64,000 nt of DNA from Euptelea pleiosperma (taxonomy: Eukaryota; Streptophyta; Magnoliopsida; Ranunculales; Eupteleaceae): positions 248,001-312,000 of the forward strand of contig JASUTR010000130.1 of the NCBI GenBank assembly GCA_035048495.1, read 5' to 3'. A program made the translations under genes and the position numbers. Under the pieces are notes generated by a model that was not told the origin of the DNA, searched no databases, and saw nothing but the letters and a program-made list of their open reading frames with translations. Positions 53,976 through 64,000 of the stretch are shown one piece after another (position 1 is the stretch's first letter; the number at the start of each line of letters is the position of its first letter).

Positions 53976-56453
53976 TTGGGACAGTCGAAACAAGTTAGCT
54001 CCATCCGTGCGTCAACGTATCAAATTGGACTCAGTTTGTGTGTTACATTCCGAAGCCAATAACTTGTGTCTTTTTCGCAACTAGACCTTGTAATTGGACT
54101 CAAACTCTTCCATTACTATTGTTTCAACAGATTTGAAGTGTTGGAACAAGATTTGGGACAGTCGAAACAAGTTAGCTCCATCCGTTCGTCAACGTCTCAA
54201 ATTGGACTTAGTTTGTGTGTTACATTCCGTAGCCTATAACTTGTGACTTTTTCGCAACCAGACCTCATAATTGGACTCAAACTCTTCCGTTACTAATGTT
54301 TCAACAGATTTGAAGTGTTGGAACAAGATTCTGGACAGTCGAAACAAGTTAGCTCCATCCGTGCGTCAACGTCTCAAATTGGACTCAGTTTGTGTGTTAC
54401 ATTCCGAAGCCTATAACTTGTGACTTTTTCGTAACTAGACCCTGTAATTAGACTCAAACTCTTCCATTACTATTGTTTCAATAGATTGGAAGTGTTAAAA
54501 CAAGATTTCGGACAGTCGAAACAAGTTAGCTCCATCCGTGCGTCAACGTCTCAAATTGGACTCAGTTTGTGTGTTACATTCCGAAGCCTATAACTTGTGA
54601 CTTTTTCGCAACCAGGCCTCATAATTGGACTCAAACTCTTCCATTACTAATGTTTCAACAGATTTGAAGTGTTGGAACAAGATTTGGGACAGTCGAAACA
54701 AGTTAGCTCCATTCGTGCGTCAACGTCTCAAATTGGACTCAGTTTGTGTGTTACATTCCGAAGCCTATAACTTGTGACTTTTTCGCAATCAGACCTTATA
54801 ATTTGACTCAAACTCTTCCATTACTAATGTTTCAACGGATTTGAAGTGTTGGAACAAAATTTGGGACAGTCGAAACAAGTTAGCTCCATCCGTGCGTCAA
54901 CGTATCAAATTGGACTCAGTTTGTGTGTTACATTCCGAAGCCAATAACTTGTGACTTTTTCGCAACTAGACCTTGTAATTGGACTCAAACTCTTCCATTA
55001 CAAATGTTTCAACAAATTTGAAGTGTTGGAACAAGATTTGGGATAGTCGAAACAAGTTAGCTCCATCCGTGCGTCAACGTCTCAAATTGGACTCAATTTG
55101 TGTGTTACATTCCGAAGCCCATAACTTGTGACTATTTCGCAACCAGACCTCATAATTGGACTCAAACTCTTCCGTTACTAATGTTTCAACAGATTTGAAG
55201 TGTTGGAACAAAATTTGGGACAGTCGAAACAAGTTAGCTCCATCCGTGCGTCAACGTATCAAATTGGACTCAGTTTGTGTGTTACATTCCGAAGCCAATA
55301 ACTTGTGTCTTTTTCGCAACTAGACCTTGTAATTGGACTCAAACTCTTCCATTACTATTGTTTCAACAGATTTGAAGTGTTGGAACAAGATTTGGGACAG
55401 TCGAAACAAGTTAGCTCCATCCGTTCGTCAACGTCTCAAATTGGACTTAGTTTGTGTGTTACATTCCGTAGCCTATAACTTGTGACTTTTTCGCAACCAG
55501 ACCTCATAATTGGACTCAAACTCTTCCGTTACTAATGTTTCAACAGATTTGAAGTGTTGGAACAAGATTCTGGACAGTCGAAACAAGTTAGCTCCATCCG
55601 TGCGTCAACGTCTCAAATTGGACTCAGTTTGTGTGTTACATTCCGAAGCCTATAACTTGTGACTTTTTCGTAACTAGACCCTGTAATTAGACTCAAACTC
55701 TTCCATTACTATTGTTTCAATAGATTGGAAGTGTTAAAACAAGATTTCGGACAGTCGAAACAAGTTAGCTCCATCCGTGCGTCAACGTCTCAAATTGGAC
55801 TCAGTTTGTGTGTTACATTCCGAAGCCTATAACTTGTGACTTTTTCGCAACCAGGCCTCATAATTGGACTCAAACTCTTCCATTACTAATGTTTCAACAG
55901 ATTTGAAGTGTTGGAACAAGATTTGGGACAGTCGAAACAAGTTAGCTCCATTCGTGCGTCAACGTCTCAAATTGGACTCAGTTTGTGTGTTACATTCCGA
56001 AGCCTATAACTTGTGACTTTTTCGCAATCAGACCTTATAATTTGACTCAAACTCTTCCATTACTAATGTTTCAACGGATTTGAAGTGTTGGAACAAAATT
56101 TGGGACAGTCGAAACAAGTTAGCTCCATCCGTGCGTCAACGTATCAAATTGGACTCAGTTTGTGTGTTACATTCCGAAGCCAATAACTTGTGACTTTTTC
56201 GCAACTAGACCTTGTAATTGGACTCAAACTCTTCCATTACAAATGTTTCAACAAATTTGAAGTGTTGGAACAAGATTTGGGATAGTCGAAACAAGTTAGC
56301 TCCATCCGTGCGTCAACGTCTCAAATTGGACTCAATTTGTGTGTTACATTCCGAAGCCCATAACTTGTGACTATTTCGCAACCAGACCTCATAATTGGAC
56401 TCAAACTCTTCCGTTACTAATGTTTCAACAGATTTGAAGTGTTGGAACAAAAT
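53976..56453 (+). repeat. 7-monomer (1239 bp) tandem duplication
   Basis: Two adjacent 1239-bp copies, 53976-55214 and 55215-56453. Rare variants match at exactly this distance: AACTTGTGTC at 54061 and 55300, CTGTAATTAGACTC near 54442 and 55681, and ATTCGTGCGT at 54711 and 55950. I found no difference between the copies by eye, so this is among the most recent events in the array. Confidence 0.88.
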
Positions 56454-59400
56454 TTGGGACAGTCGAAACAAGTTAGCTCCATCCGTGCGTCAACGTCTCA
56501 AATTGGACTCAGTTTGTGTGTTACATTCCGAAGCCCATAACTTGTGACTGTTTCGCAACCAGACCTCGTAATTGGACTCAAACTCTTCCATTACAAATGT
56601 TTCAACAGATTTTAAGTGTTGGAACAAGATTTGGGACAGTCGAAACAAGTTAGCTCCATCCGTGCGTCAACGTCTCAAATTGTACTCAGTTTGTGTGTTA
56701 CAGTCCGAAGCCCATAACTTGTGACTATTTCGCAACCAGACCTCATAATTGGACTCAAACTCTTCCGTTACAAATGTGTCAACAGATTTGAAGTGTTGGA
56801 ACAAAATTTGGGACAGTCGAAACAAGTTAGCTCCATCCGTGCGTCAACATATCAAATTGGACTCAGTTTGTGTGTTACATTCCAAAGCCTATAACTTGTG
56901 ACTTTTTCGCAACCAGACCTCTTAATTGGAGTCAAACTCTTCCGTTACTAATGTTTCAACAGATTTGAAGTGTTAGAAAAAAATTTGGGTCGGTCGAAAC
57001 AAGTTGGCTCCATCCGTGCGTCAACATCTCAAATTGGACTCAGTTTGTGTGTTACATTCCGAAGCCTATAACTTGTGACTTTTTCGCAACCGAACCTCAT
57101 AATTAGACTCGAATTCTTCCATTACTATTGTTTAAACACATTTGAAGTGTTAGAACAAGATTCGGGACAGTCGAAACAAGTTTGCTCTATCCGTGCATCA
57201 ACGTCTCAAATTGGACTCAGTTTGTGTGTTACATTCCGAAGCCTATAACTTGTGACTTTTTCGCAACCGGACCTCATAATTAGACTCGAATTCTTCCATT
57301 ACTATTGTTTAAACACATTTGAAGTGTTAGAACAAGATTCGGACAGTCGAAACAAGTTAGCTCCATCCGTGCGTCAACGTCTCAAATTGGACTCAATTTG
57401 TGTGTTACATTCCGAAGCCCATAACTTGTGACTATTTCGCAACCAGACCTCATAATTGGACTCAAACTCTTCCGTTACTAATGTTTCAACAGATTTGAAG
57501 TGTTGGAACAAAATTTGGGACAGTCGAAACAAGTTAGCTCCATCCGTGCGTCAACGTCTCAAATTGGACTCAATTTGTGTGTTACATTCCGAAGCCCATA
57601 ACTTGTGACTATTTCGCAACCAGACCTCATAATTGGACTCAAACTCTTCCGTTACTAATGTTTCAACAGATTTGAAGTGTTGGAACAAAATTAGGGACTG
57701 TCGAAACAAGTTACCTCCATCCTTGCGTCAACGTCTCAAATTGGACTCGGTTTGTGTGTTACATTCCGAAGCCAATAACTTGTGACTGTTTCGCAACCAG
57801 ACCTCGGAATTGGACTCAAACTCTTCCATTACTAATGTTTCAACAGATTTGAAGTGTTGGAACAAGATTTGGGACAGTCGAAACAAGTTAGCTCCATCCG
57901 TGCGTCAACATCTCAAATTGGACTCAGTTTGTGTGTTACATTCCGAACCTATAACTTGTGACTTTTTCGCAACCGGACCTCATAATTAGACTCGAATTCT
58001 TCCATTACTATTGTTGAAACACATTTGAAGTGTTGGAACAAGATTCGGGACAGTCGAAAGAAGTTAGCTCCATCCGTGCGTCAACGTCTCAAGTTGGACT
58101 CAGTTTGTATGTTACATTCCGAAGCCTATAACTTGTGACTATTTCCCAACCATACCTCGCAATTGGACTCAAACTCTTCCATTACTATTGTTTCAATAGA
58201 TTGGAAGTGTTGGAAAAAGATTTTGGACAGTCGAAACAGGTTAGCTCCATCCGTGCGTCAATGTCTCAAATTGGACTCAGTTTGTGTGTTACATTCCGAA
58301 GCCAATAACTTGTGACTGTTTCGCAACCAGACCTTGTAATTGGACTCAAACTCTTCCATTACTAATGATTCAATAGATTTGAAGTGTTGGAACAAGATTT
58401 GGGGCAGTCGAAACAAGTTAGCTCCATCCGTGCGTCAACGTCTCAAATTGGACTCAGTTTGTGTGTTACATTCCGTAGCCTATAACTTGTGACTTTTTCG
58501 CAACCAGACCTTATAATTGGACTCAAACTCTTCCGTTACTAATGTTTCAACAGATTTGAAGTGTTGGAACAAGATTCGGGACAGTCGAAACAAGTTAGCT
58601 CCATCCGTGCGTCAACGTCTCAAATTGGACTCAGTTTGTGTGTTACATTCCGAAGCCTATATCTTGTGACTTTTTCGTAACTAGACCCTGTAATTGGACT
58701 GAAACTCTTCCATTACTAATGTTTCAACAGATTTGAAGTGTTGGAACAAGATTTGGGACAGTCGAAACAAGTTAGCTCCATCCGTGCGTCAAGGTCTCAA
58801 ATTGGACTCAGTTTGTGTGTTACAGTCCGAAGCCCATAACTTATGACTATTTCGCAACCAGACCTCATAATTGGACTCAAACTCTTCCGTTACTAATGTG
58901 TCAACAGATTTGAAGTTTTGGAACAATATTTGGGACAGTCGAAACAAGTTAGCTCCATCCGTGCGTCAACGTATCAAATTGGACTCAGTTTGTGTGTTAC
59001 ATTCCGAAGCCAATAACTTGTGTCTTTTTCGCAACTAGACCTTGTAATTGGACTCAAACTCTTCTATTACTATTGTTTCAACAGATTTGAAGTGTTGGAA
59101 CAAGATTTGGGACAGTCGAAACAAGTTAGCTCCATCCGTTCGTCAACGTCTCAAATTGGACTTAGTTTGTGTGTTACATTCCGTAGCATATAACTTGTGA
59201 CTTTTTCGCAACCAGACCTCATAATTGGACTCAAACTCTTCCGTTACTAATGTTTCAACAGAGTTGAAGTGTTGGAACAAGATTCTGGACAGTCGAAACA
59301 AGTTAGCTCCATCCGTGCGTCAACGTCTCAAATTGGACTCAGTTTGTGTGTTACATTCCGAAGCCTATAACTTGTGACTTTTTCGTAACTAGACAATGTA

Positions 59401-60055
59401 ATTGGACTCAAACTCTTCCATTACTATTGTTTCAATAGATTGGAAGTGTTAAAACATGATTTCGGACAGTCGAAACAAGTTAGCTCCATCCGTGCGTCAA
59501 CGTCTCAAATTGGACTCAGTTTGTGTGTTACATTCCGAAGCCTATAACTTGTGACTTTTTCGCAACCAGGCCTCATAATTGGACTCAAACTCTTCCATTA
59601 CTAATGTTTCAACAGATTTGAAGTGTTGGAACAAGATTTGGGACAGTCGAAACAAGTTAGCTCCATCAGTGCGTCAACGTCTCAAATTAGACTCAGTTTG
59701 TGTGTTACATTCCGAAGCCTATAACTTGTGACTTTTTCGCAATCAGACCTCATAATTGGACTCAAACTCTTCCATTACTAATGTTTCAACGGATTTGAAG
59801 TGTTGGAACAAAATTTGGGACAGTCGAAACAAGTTAGCTCCATCCGTGCGTCAACGTATCAAATTGGACTCAGTTTGTGTGTTACATTCCGAAGCCAATA
59901 ACTTGTGACTTTTTCGCAACTAGACCTTGTAATTGGACTCAAACTCTTCCATTACAAATGTTTCAACAAATTTGAAGTGTTGGAACAAGATTTGGGATAG
60001 TCGAAACAAGTTAGCTCCATCCGTGCGTCAACGTCTCAAATTGGACTCAATTTGT

Positions 60056-60060
60056 GTGTT
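60056..60060. repeat. Target site duplication (GTGTT), left copy
   Basis: GTGTT ends the satellite before the inserted TGAAAGTAGG. It recurs at 62872-62876 just after the insertion. Removing the insertion and one copy restores the normal satellite reading TTGTGTGTTACATTCC. Confidence 0.92.
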
Positions 60061-60393
60061 TGAAAGTAGGGTTTTTCCGCGTCGTTGGTAACGGAAACCC
60101 TAATCTCAACACATTTTTTGTAATTATCCGATTCTTTTTCACTCAAATCCTGCAAAAATCACAGGCTTGTACAGTGGCTCGTGTCGGATGTCGATCCGCA
60201 CTCGGGGTTAGTTAGCGCGACTCATGAACATGCAATGACGGATTTTTATCAAGAAAACATGGAGAGGTGAGAATGATGATCGATTTAAAATAATTATTGG
60301 CTACTTTTAGAGAGAGAAATTTCCCACAAGTAATTAAGACGAGAATAAATTGAGAATAAGACTGAAAACACAATACTGCAAAATCAATTAAAC

Positions 60394-60399
60394 TTTATT
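60394..60399 (-). terminator. Candidate polyadenylation signal in the solo LTR
   Basis: AATAAA on the minus strand in the context TTGAATAAAGTTTAA. Suitable for the R/U5 side if the LTR is read on the minus strand; a chance hexamer in AT-rich DNA is possible. Confidence 0.25.
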
Positions 60400-60460
60400 C
60401 AATCATAGTGCTTACAAACTATCTTTGTAGAAATTACTAAAAACTTGACTATAAAGCATT

Positions 60461-60640
60461 AAAATTCTAGAGAGATTTAGAGATAGAAATAAGAACTAGA
60501 GAGAGAAAGTGAGATAGAGAGAAGAATAGCTAGAGAGAGAAACTAGGGAGAGAACATAAAGAAAGGAGTTTTAGATAGAGAGAAGGAGAAACCTATATAG
60601 AAAGAAAAAGATTGAGGGTTAGAGAGAGAAAAACTATACC
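60461..60640. repeat. GA-rich low-complexity tract
   Basis: Many irregular AGAGAG and TAGAGAGA words on the plus strand, so the minus strand is CT-rich. Such tracts occur in plant LTR leaders and promoters. No regular unit length. Confidence 0.7.
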
Positions 60641-61643
60641 TTGAATTTACCCAGATTTAGCCAATGGTTAGATCGGCCAAGAGAACATGAAAAGATGAGA
60701 TCCGATGCATGGTGGCTGTTGTGCATGGTGAACGGGTCGATAGGATCTGCCCAATGTGAGAAGATCAAGCTTGCTTGGACAGATCGGCCAAAGGAGTTGA
60801 TTCAGCCATGTCGAGATCCCGACATGGTTCATAAAGCCCTATCCGGAGGAATGAATGGTGGTGGCCCAATGAGGCGGTGAGGTGGAGCAAAAGAGGGAAG
60901 GGTTGCTGGTGCAAAACGGTTGAAGGCGCTGCACCCTTCTTTGCTCACCACGAGGTGATCAATCCGTGAGGACAGGGAAGGTGCGACAGTTGGCAAGTGG
61001 TGATGACGATGGAGGTGGAGGGTGGACCAATCTAAGGAGAGGAGCCTCACAACTTCTTCATCCCTTCTTTCTTTTTCTTATTTTCTTTTTTTGTTTTTTT
61101 TCTTTGCTGCCCTTTTTTTTTCTGTGAAGGATCCTAACGGTTTGGCCGTTTGTGGCTGGTGTAGCAGTAAGGAGAGATGGATGATGTCGATGGTGAAGGA
61201 CGGCTGAAGGTGGCTCGCCGGACTGGTGTTGCAAGTGCTACCTTGCGAGTTGCAGGCGGTGCTTGGGGCTGATCTATGGTGGAGAACCAGTATGTGGGGC
61301 GGTGAAGTGGACTGGGAAGGAGCAGCGGCAAGGTGGAATGATGGAGGACGTGCAGGGGAGATGGAGGCGCTTGGCGGGGTGGAGCAGACTTGCAAGTCGT
61401 AGTGGTGGCTGTTATGGTGGCAACGGCCACCTCCTTCCTTCTTCTACTCCTTCTTCTCTTTCTTTTTCTGTTTTTCTCTTCCGAAAAGATGAAGAGAATG
61501 GCGGCTTGGGAGTGAGAATGGAGAAGAAGAACTGCTGGAGTGTTGGGTGAGGAAGAAGGAGAAAACGTGATGGGATTAGGGTGTAACAGCTGGGGTTTTT
61601 TTGAAGCAATCCGGAGAGAGCCTGACCGCGAAGGTCTTTTTTT

Positions 61644-61651
61644 CTTTTATA
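61644..61651 (-). promoter_or_regulatory. Candidate TATA box in the solo LTR
   Basis: The minus strand reads CCAATATAAAAGAAA, combining a CCAAT word with a good TATAAAAG. If used, transcription would start roughly 30 bases further on at lower coordinates. Competes with the TATA-like word at 62685-62692. Confidence 0.3.
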
Positions 61652-62045
61652 TTGGAGATATCTTCCTTTTAGAGAATATTCTCCAACCAATTAGAAGGGT
61701 GATGACGGTGGAGAATGTTGGCTGGATCACCAAACACTGTCCAGCCCTCATTGTAATCTAGCCGTTCATCTCATACTTGCCCACAACCTATCCTCTTTCC
61801 AAAATACAATTCCATGCTACCCACATGTGCTTACCATTTTTGAAATTTTCCGAAAACATACTAGTTTCTAAAAAGAACTATCTTTCCAAATTTTTATTCA
61901 AGCTTTGAAAAATCGCCCACTAATTTTCACTTTTAAAATCTTTCCTTTTGTAAAAATATATTTTCTTTCCAATTATATAAAACAATTATTCCATTTTCGT
62001 AAGACCAAAGTTTTGTCGGGCTAAACGTTTTGGCCTACGATCTTG

Positions 62046-62230
62046 GTGGCCCACAGGATGGATGAGGGATCGGAAGGTAAGGATGTTAGATCGGATGGTG
62101 AAGATTATGATCGGAGGAATGATTGAATGATTTGATCATTTGATGGATGATCCAATGAGGGGTGAATGATCTGGTGATCCGATGGCCGATTTGATGATCT
62201 AGGAGAGGATGGAGGATCGTTTTGCTTAGA
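62046..62230. repeat. Degenerate GATC-rich short repeat in the solo LTR
   Basis: The words GATCGGA, TGATCCGATGG, TGATTTGATGA and GGATGATC recur at roughly 10-15 bp spacing without a strict period. It looks like a decayed minisatellite. Confidence 0.5.
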
Positions 62231-62351
62231 TGAGGATGTAGGTGGTGAGCAGTTGGATCTTGGAGAGTTAGAGAACGAAGGGTGACGGTTGGATGTGGGA
62301 CTCAGGGTTTGGAGAGAGGAGAGAGACAATATTACAAAATAAAGAGAAAAT

Positions 62352-62424
62352 GCTAGCATAGGGTCTCGAACCCTGATCTTTGACTTGGTCTTCTGCATGC
62401 TTTACCGACTGAGCAAGCACTCGC
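62352..62424 (-). other. 73-nt tRNA-like sequence (tRNA-derived, probably not a functional tRNA)
   Basis: On the minus strand it has the length and landmarks of a tRNA. The 5' GCGAGTG can pair with the 3' TGCTAGC (four Watson-Crick, two G-T and one mismatch). An A-box-like TTGCTCAGTCGG lies in a D arm closed by TGCT/AGCA. A perfect B box GGTTCGAGACC sits in a T arm with stem AGGG/CCCT. A TTTT run follows shortly after the 3' end, as expected for Pol III termination. The anticodon stem does not pair, so I do not call it a tRNA gene. It may be a SINE head or tRNA pseudogene captured by the LTR, or an LTR motif that has kept Pol III promoter elements. Confidence 0.6.
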
Positions 62425-62684
62425 CTTGTGTTGGTTTATAAGCTTTAATCTCCTTAGTTTCTTCTTTGAGGGCTTATCTCTCCTTCTCTCTTGGTCATCC
62501 CTTGATTCTGTCGACTCTCCGGTTCTTCTTCTCTCTTTGGCCTACATCTTCTTGTCCAAGTCCACTGGCTCTTTATGCTTTGATTAAAGGCATTGTAGGT
62601 TGATTGTGGGCCCACAATCCTAAAATTCTCCAATCGGGTTTCCTGCGATAAAAGAAGCACGTAATGAGACTTAATCAGAACGGC

Positions 62685-62692
62685 TTTATATC
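62685..62692 (-). promoter_or_regulatory. Second candidate TATA box in the solo LTR
   Basis: The minus strand reads TAGATATAAAGCCG, about 180 bases into the LTR if it is oriented minus. Position is unusually close to the 5' end for a 2.8-kb LTR, so it may not be the functional one. Confidence 0.25.
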
Positions 62693-62871
62693 TAGCCTTC
62701 CGAAAATGTGTTTAATGCATGCAAATATACCATTTCGTCCAGAAAAGTGTGTTCTACGCAACAGAAGAGACTCTTACGTAGAAAAGTAGGTAAATAGAGT
62801 ATTTTACGTAGGAGAATGCAATAATGCTAAAAGGATAATTGCTTAAAATAAGCACTTTTGAGCGAATATCA

Positions 62872-62876
62872 GTGTT
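62872..62876. repeat. Target site duplication (GTGTT), right copy
   Basis: Follows the CA end of the insertion and continues as GTGTTACATTCCGAAGCCC, the expected remainder of the interrupted monomer. Confidence 0.92.
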
Positions 62877-64000
62877 ACATTCCGAAGCCCATAACTTGTG
62901 ACTATTTCGCAACCAGACCTCATAATTGGACTCAAACTCTTCCGTTACTAATGTTTCAACAGATTTGAAGTGTTGGAACAAAATTTGGGACAGTCGAAAC
63001 AAGTTAGCTCCATCCGTGCGTCAACGTCTCAAATTGGACTCAGTTTGTGTGTAACATTCCGAAGCCCATAACTTTTGACTGTTTCGCAACCAGACCTCGT
63101 AATTGGACTCAAACTCTTCCATTACTAATTTTTCAACAGATTTTAAGTGTTGGAACAAGATTTGGGACAGTCGAAACAAGTTAGCTCCATCCGTGCGTCA
63201 ACGTCTCAAATTGTACTCAGTTTGTGTGTTACAGTCCGAAGCCCATAACTTCTGACTATTTCGCAACCAGACCTCATAATTGGACTCAAACTCTTCCGTT
63301 ACAAATGTGTCAACAGATTTGAAGTGTTGGAACAAAATTTGGGACAGTCGAAACAAGTTAGCTCCATCCGTGCGTCAACATATCAAATTGGACTCAGTTT
63401 GTGTGTTACATTCCAAAGCCTATAACTTGTGACTTTTTCGCAACCAGACCTCTTAATTGGACTCAAACTCTTCCGTTACTAATGTTTCAACAGATTTGAA
63501 GTGTTAGAAAAAAATTTGGGTCGGTCGAAACAAGTTAGCTCCATCCGTGCGTCAACATCTCAAATTGGACTCAGTTTGTGTGTTACATTCCGAAGCCTAT
63601 AACTTGTGACTTTTTCGCAACCAGACCTCATAATTGGACTCAAACTCTTCCATTACTAATGTTTCAACAGATTTGAAATGTGTTGGAAATTGATTTCGGA
63701 CAGTCGAAACAAGTTAGCTCCATCCGTGCATCAACGTGTCAAATTGCACTCAGTTTGTGTGTTACATTCCGAAGCCTATAACTTGTGACTTTTTCGCAAT
63801 CAGACCTCATAATTGGACTCAAACTCTTCCATTACTAATGTTTCAACAGATTTGAAGTGTTGGAACAAAATTTGGGATAGTCGAAACAAGTTAGCTCCAT
63901 CCGTGCGTCAACATATCAAATTGGACTCAGTTTGTGTGTTACATTCCAAAGCCTATAACTTGTGAATTTTTCGCAACCAGACCTCTTAATTGGACTCAAA
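62877..64000 (+). repeat. 177-bp satellite array, right segment
   Basis: The array resumes in the same orientation and continues past the window. The series of variants (TAACATTCC with ACTTTTGACTG, then GTACTCAG with TTACAGTCC, then TTAGAAAAAAATTTGGG, then GAAATGTGTTGG at 63675) matches 46.25-47.5 kb and 51.56-52.8 kb, except that one monomer is missing. Confidence 0.95.

Larger units (their letters stand above)
21164..58141 (+). repeat. Irregular higher-order repeat domain of the satellite
   Basis: The marker monomer containing GTTTCCCAACCATACC (ATTTCCC in the last copy) occurs at 21164, 23286, 26116, 28593, 31598, 33897, 36727, 39733, 42033, 49823 and 58141. Spacings are 2122, 2830, 2477, 3005, 2299, 2830, 3006, 2300, 7790 and 8318 bp, close to 12, 16, 14, 17, 13, 16, 17, 13, 44 and 47 monomers. 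Around each marker the same ordered series of variants occurs: GACCTCGGAATTGG, then GAACCTATAAC, then the marker, then a TTTTGGACAG monomer, then TGATTCAATAG. The unit is therefore a shared higher-order repeat whose length varies by gain and loss of whole monomers. Confidence 0.85.
13235..60055 (+). repeat. 177-bp satellite array, main block (~265 monomers)
   Basis: About 46.8 kb of uninterrupted head-to-tail satellite in a single orientation with no foreign insertion that I can see. Most monomers are 177 bp. Diagnostic variants include GAACCTATAAC (one G missing), TTCCCAACCATACC, GAAATGTGTTGGAAATTG (two extra bases), GAATTCTTCC with TTTAAACACATTT, and TTAGAAAAAAATTTGGGTCGG. These types recur in ordered series, which shows higher-order structure. 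Since 177 is a multiple of three, stop codons recur in each frame and only short chance ORFs occur, so I call no genes. The monomer length is in the range common for plant centromeric satellites, but CENH3 association cannot be read from DNA. Confidence 0.97.
60061..62871 (-). mobile_element. Probable solo LTR (2811 bp), family not identified
   Basis: A non-satellite insert beginning TGAAAGTAGG and ending CGAATATCA, with TG...CA ends, 3-bp inverted TGA/TCA tips and a 5-bp target duplication. No internal copy of either end is visible and there is no gag or pol, so a solo LTR left by recombination is the simplest reading. Minus orientation is preferred but uncertain: that strand offers TATA-like words at 62685-62692 and 61644-61651 and an AATAAA at 60394-60399. 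The plus strand also has a TATATA word near 60593 and AATAAA near 62338. Several open frames of 60-105 codons on both strands show low-complexity composition and no domain. The length and the TGATATTCGCTC start on the minus strand recall long LTRs of the Tat/Ogre type, but this is only an impression. It is unrelated to the Tekay-type LTR. Confidence 0.8.

Noticed and set aside
13235..60055. CENP-B-box-like sites in the satellite
   Set aside because: TTCG and CGGG words exist (for example near 23709), but their spacing does not fit the NTTCGNNNNANNCGGGN pattern on either strand in the monomers I checked.
13235..60055. CRISPR-like array of regular repeats and spacers
   Set aside because: The whole 177-bp unit is conserved with no unique spacers; this is a eukaryotic satellite.
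60641..61761. Cluster of overlapping 60-105 codon frames on both strands of the solo LTR
   Set aside because: They overlap each other on both strands, have low-complexity Ser/Pro or Gly/Trp-rich composition, and show no domain. GC-rich, purine-biased DNA explains them.
62352..62424. Calling a functional tRNA gene
   Set aside because: The acceptor, D and T arms can form, but the anticodon stem has no pairing and there is an acceptor mismatch, so only a tRNA-like sequence is supported.
60061..62871. A complete small LTR element (TRIM or LARD) with its own pair of LTRs
   Set aside because: Neither terminal sequence recurs inside the insert, and I see no primer binding site or polypurine tract flanking an internal domain.
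62754..63002. 82-codon frame on the minus strand at the right end of the insertion
   Set aside because: It crosses the junction between satellite and solo LTR, so it is a chance fusion of two repeats.

Overview
This window is repeat DNA from a plant nuclear genome, most likely a eudicot; I cannot name the species. The evidence is a 177-bp head-to-tail satellite, a Ty3/gypsy chromovirus of the plant Tekay/Del type primed by plant initiator tRNA-Met, and a second long plant-type LTR. There is no host gene, rRNA gene, CRISPR array or bacterial feature. The only convincing protein-coding gene is the retrotransposon gag-pol ORF.

Layout. (1) 1-1370: satellite array. (2) 1371-13229: a complete LTR retrotransposon on the minus strand. 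It has LTRs of 3488 and 3487 bp, a primer binding site, a polypurine tract, an uninterrupted 1542-codon gag-pol ORF and a 5-bp target duplication CAAAC. (3) 13235-60055: about 47 kb of unbroken satellite, all in one orientation. It is organised into irregular higher-order repeats of about 12-17 monomers, with nested recent duplications of 2, 7, 13, 16, 17 and 30 monomers. (4) 60061-62871: a 2811-bp insertion beginning TG and ending CA, flanked by the 5-bp duplication GTGTT and best read as a solo LTR. It carries a 73-nt tRNA-like sequence on the minus strand. (5) 62877-64000: satellite again. By length the window holds roughly 279 monomers.

How the parts relate. The satellite is the host array, plausibly centromeric or pericentromeric given its nucleosome-scale monomer and higher-order structure, though sequence alone cannot show kinetochore function. 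Both insertions interrupt monomers cleanly, and each has an uninterrupted paralogous copy of its target site elsewhere in the array (18540-18544 for the complete element; 46251-46255 and 51561-51565 for the solo LTR). The complete element is very young: by eye its LTRs differ at one substitution and one homopolymer step. The solo LTR implies that LTR-LTR recombination has already removed another element. The window therefore records local satellite amplification by unequal exchange, together with retrotransposon arrival and removal. I found no new enzymatic or defence system. The most interesting signals are the multi-scale satellite duplications, the empty-site paralogues, a 191-bp tandem repeat inside the Tekay LTR and the tRNA-like sequence in the solo LTR.
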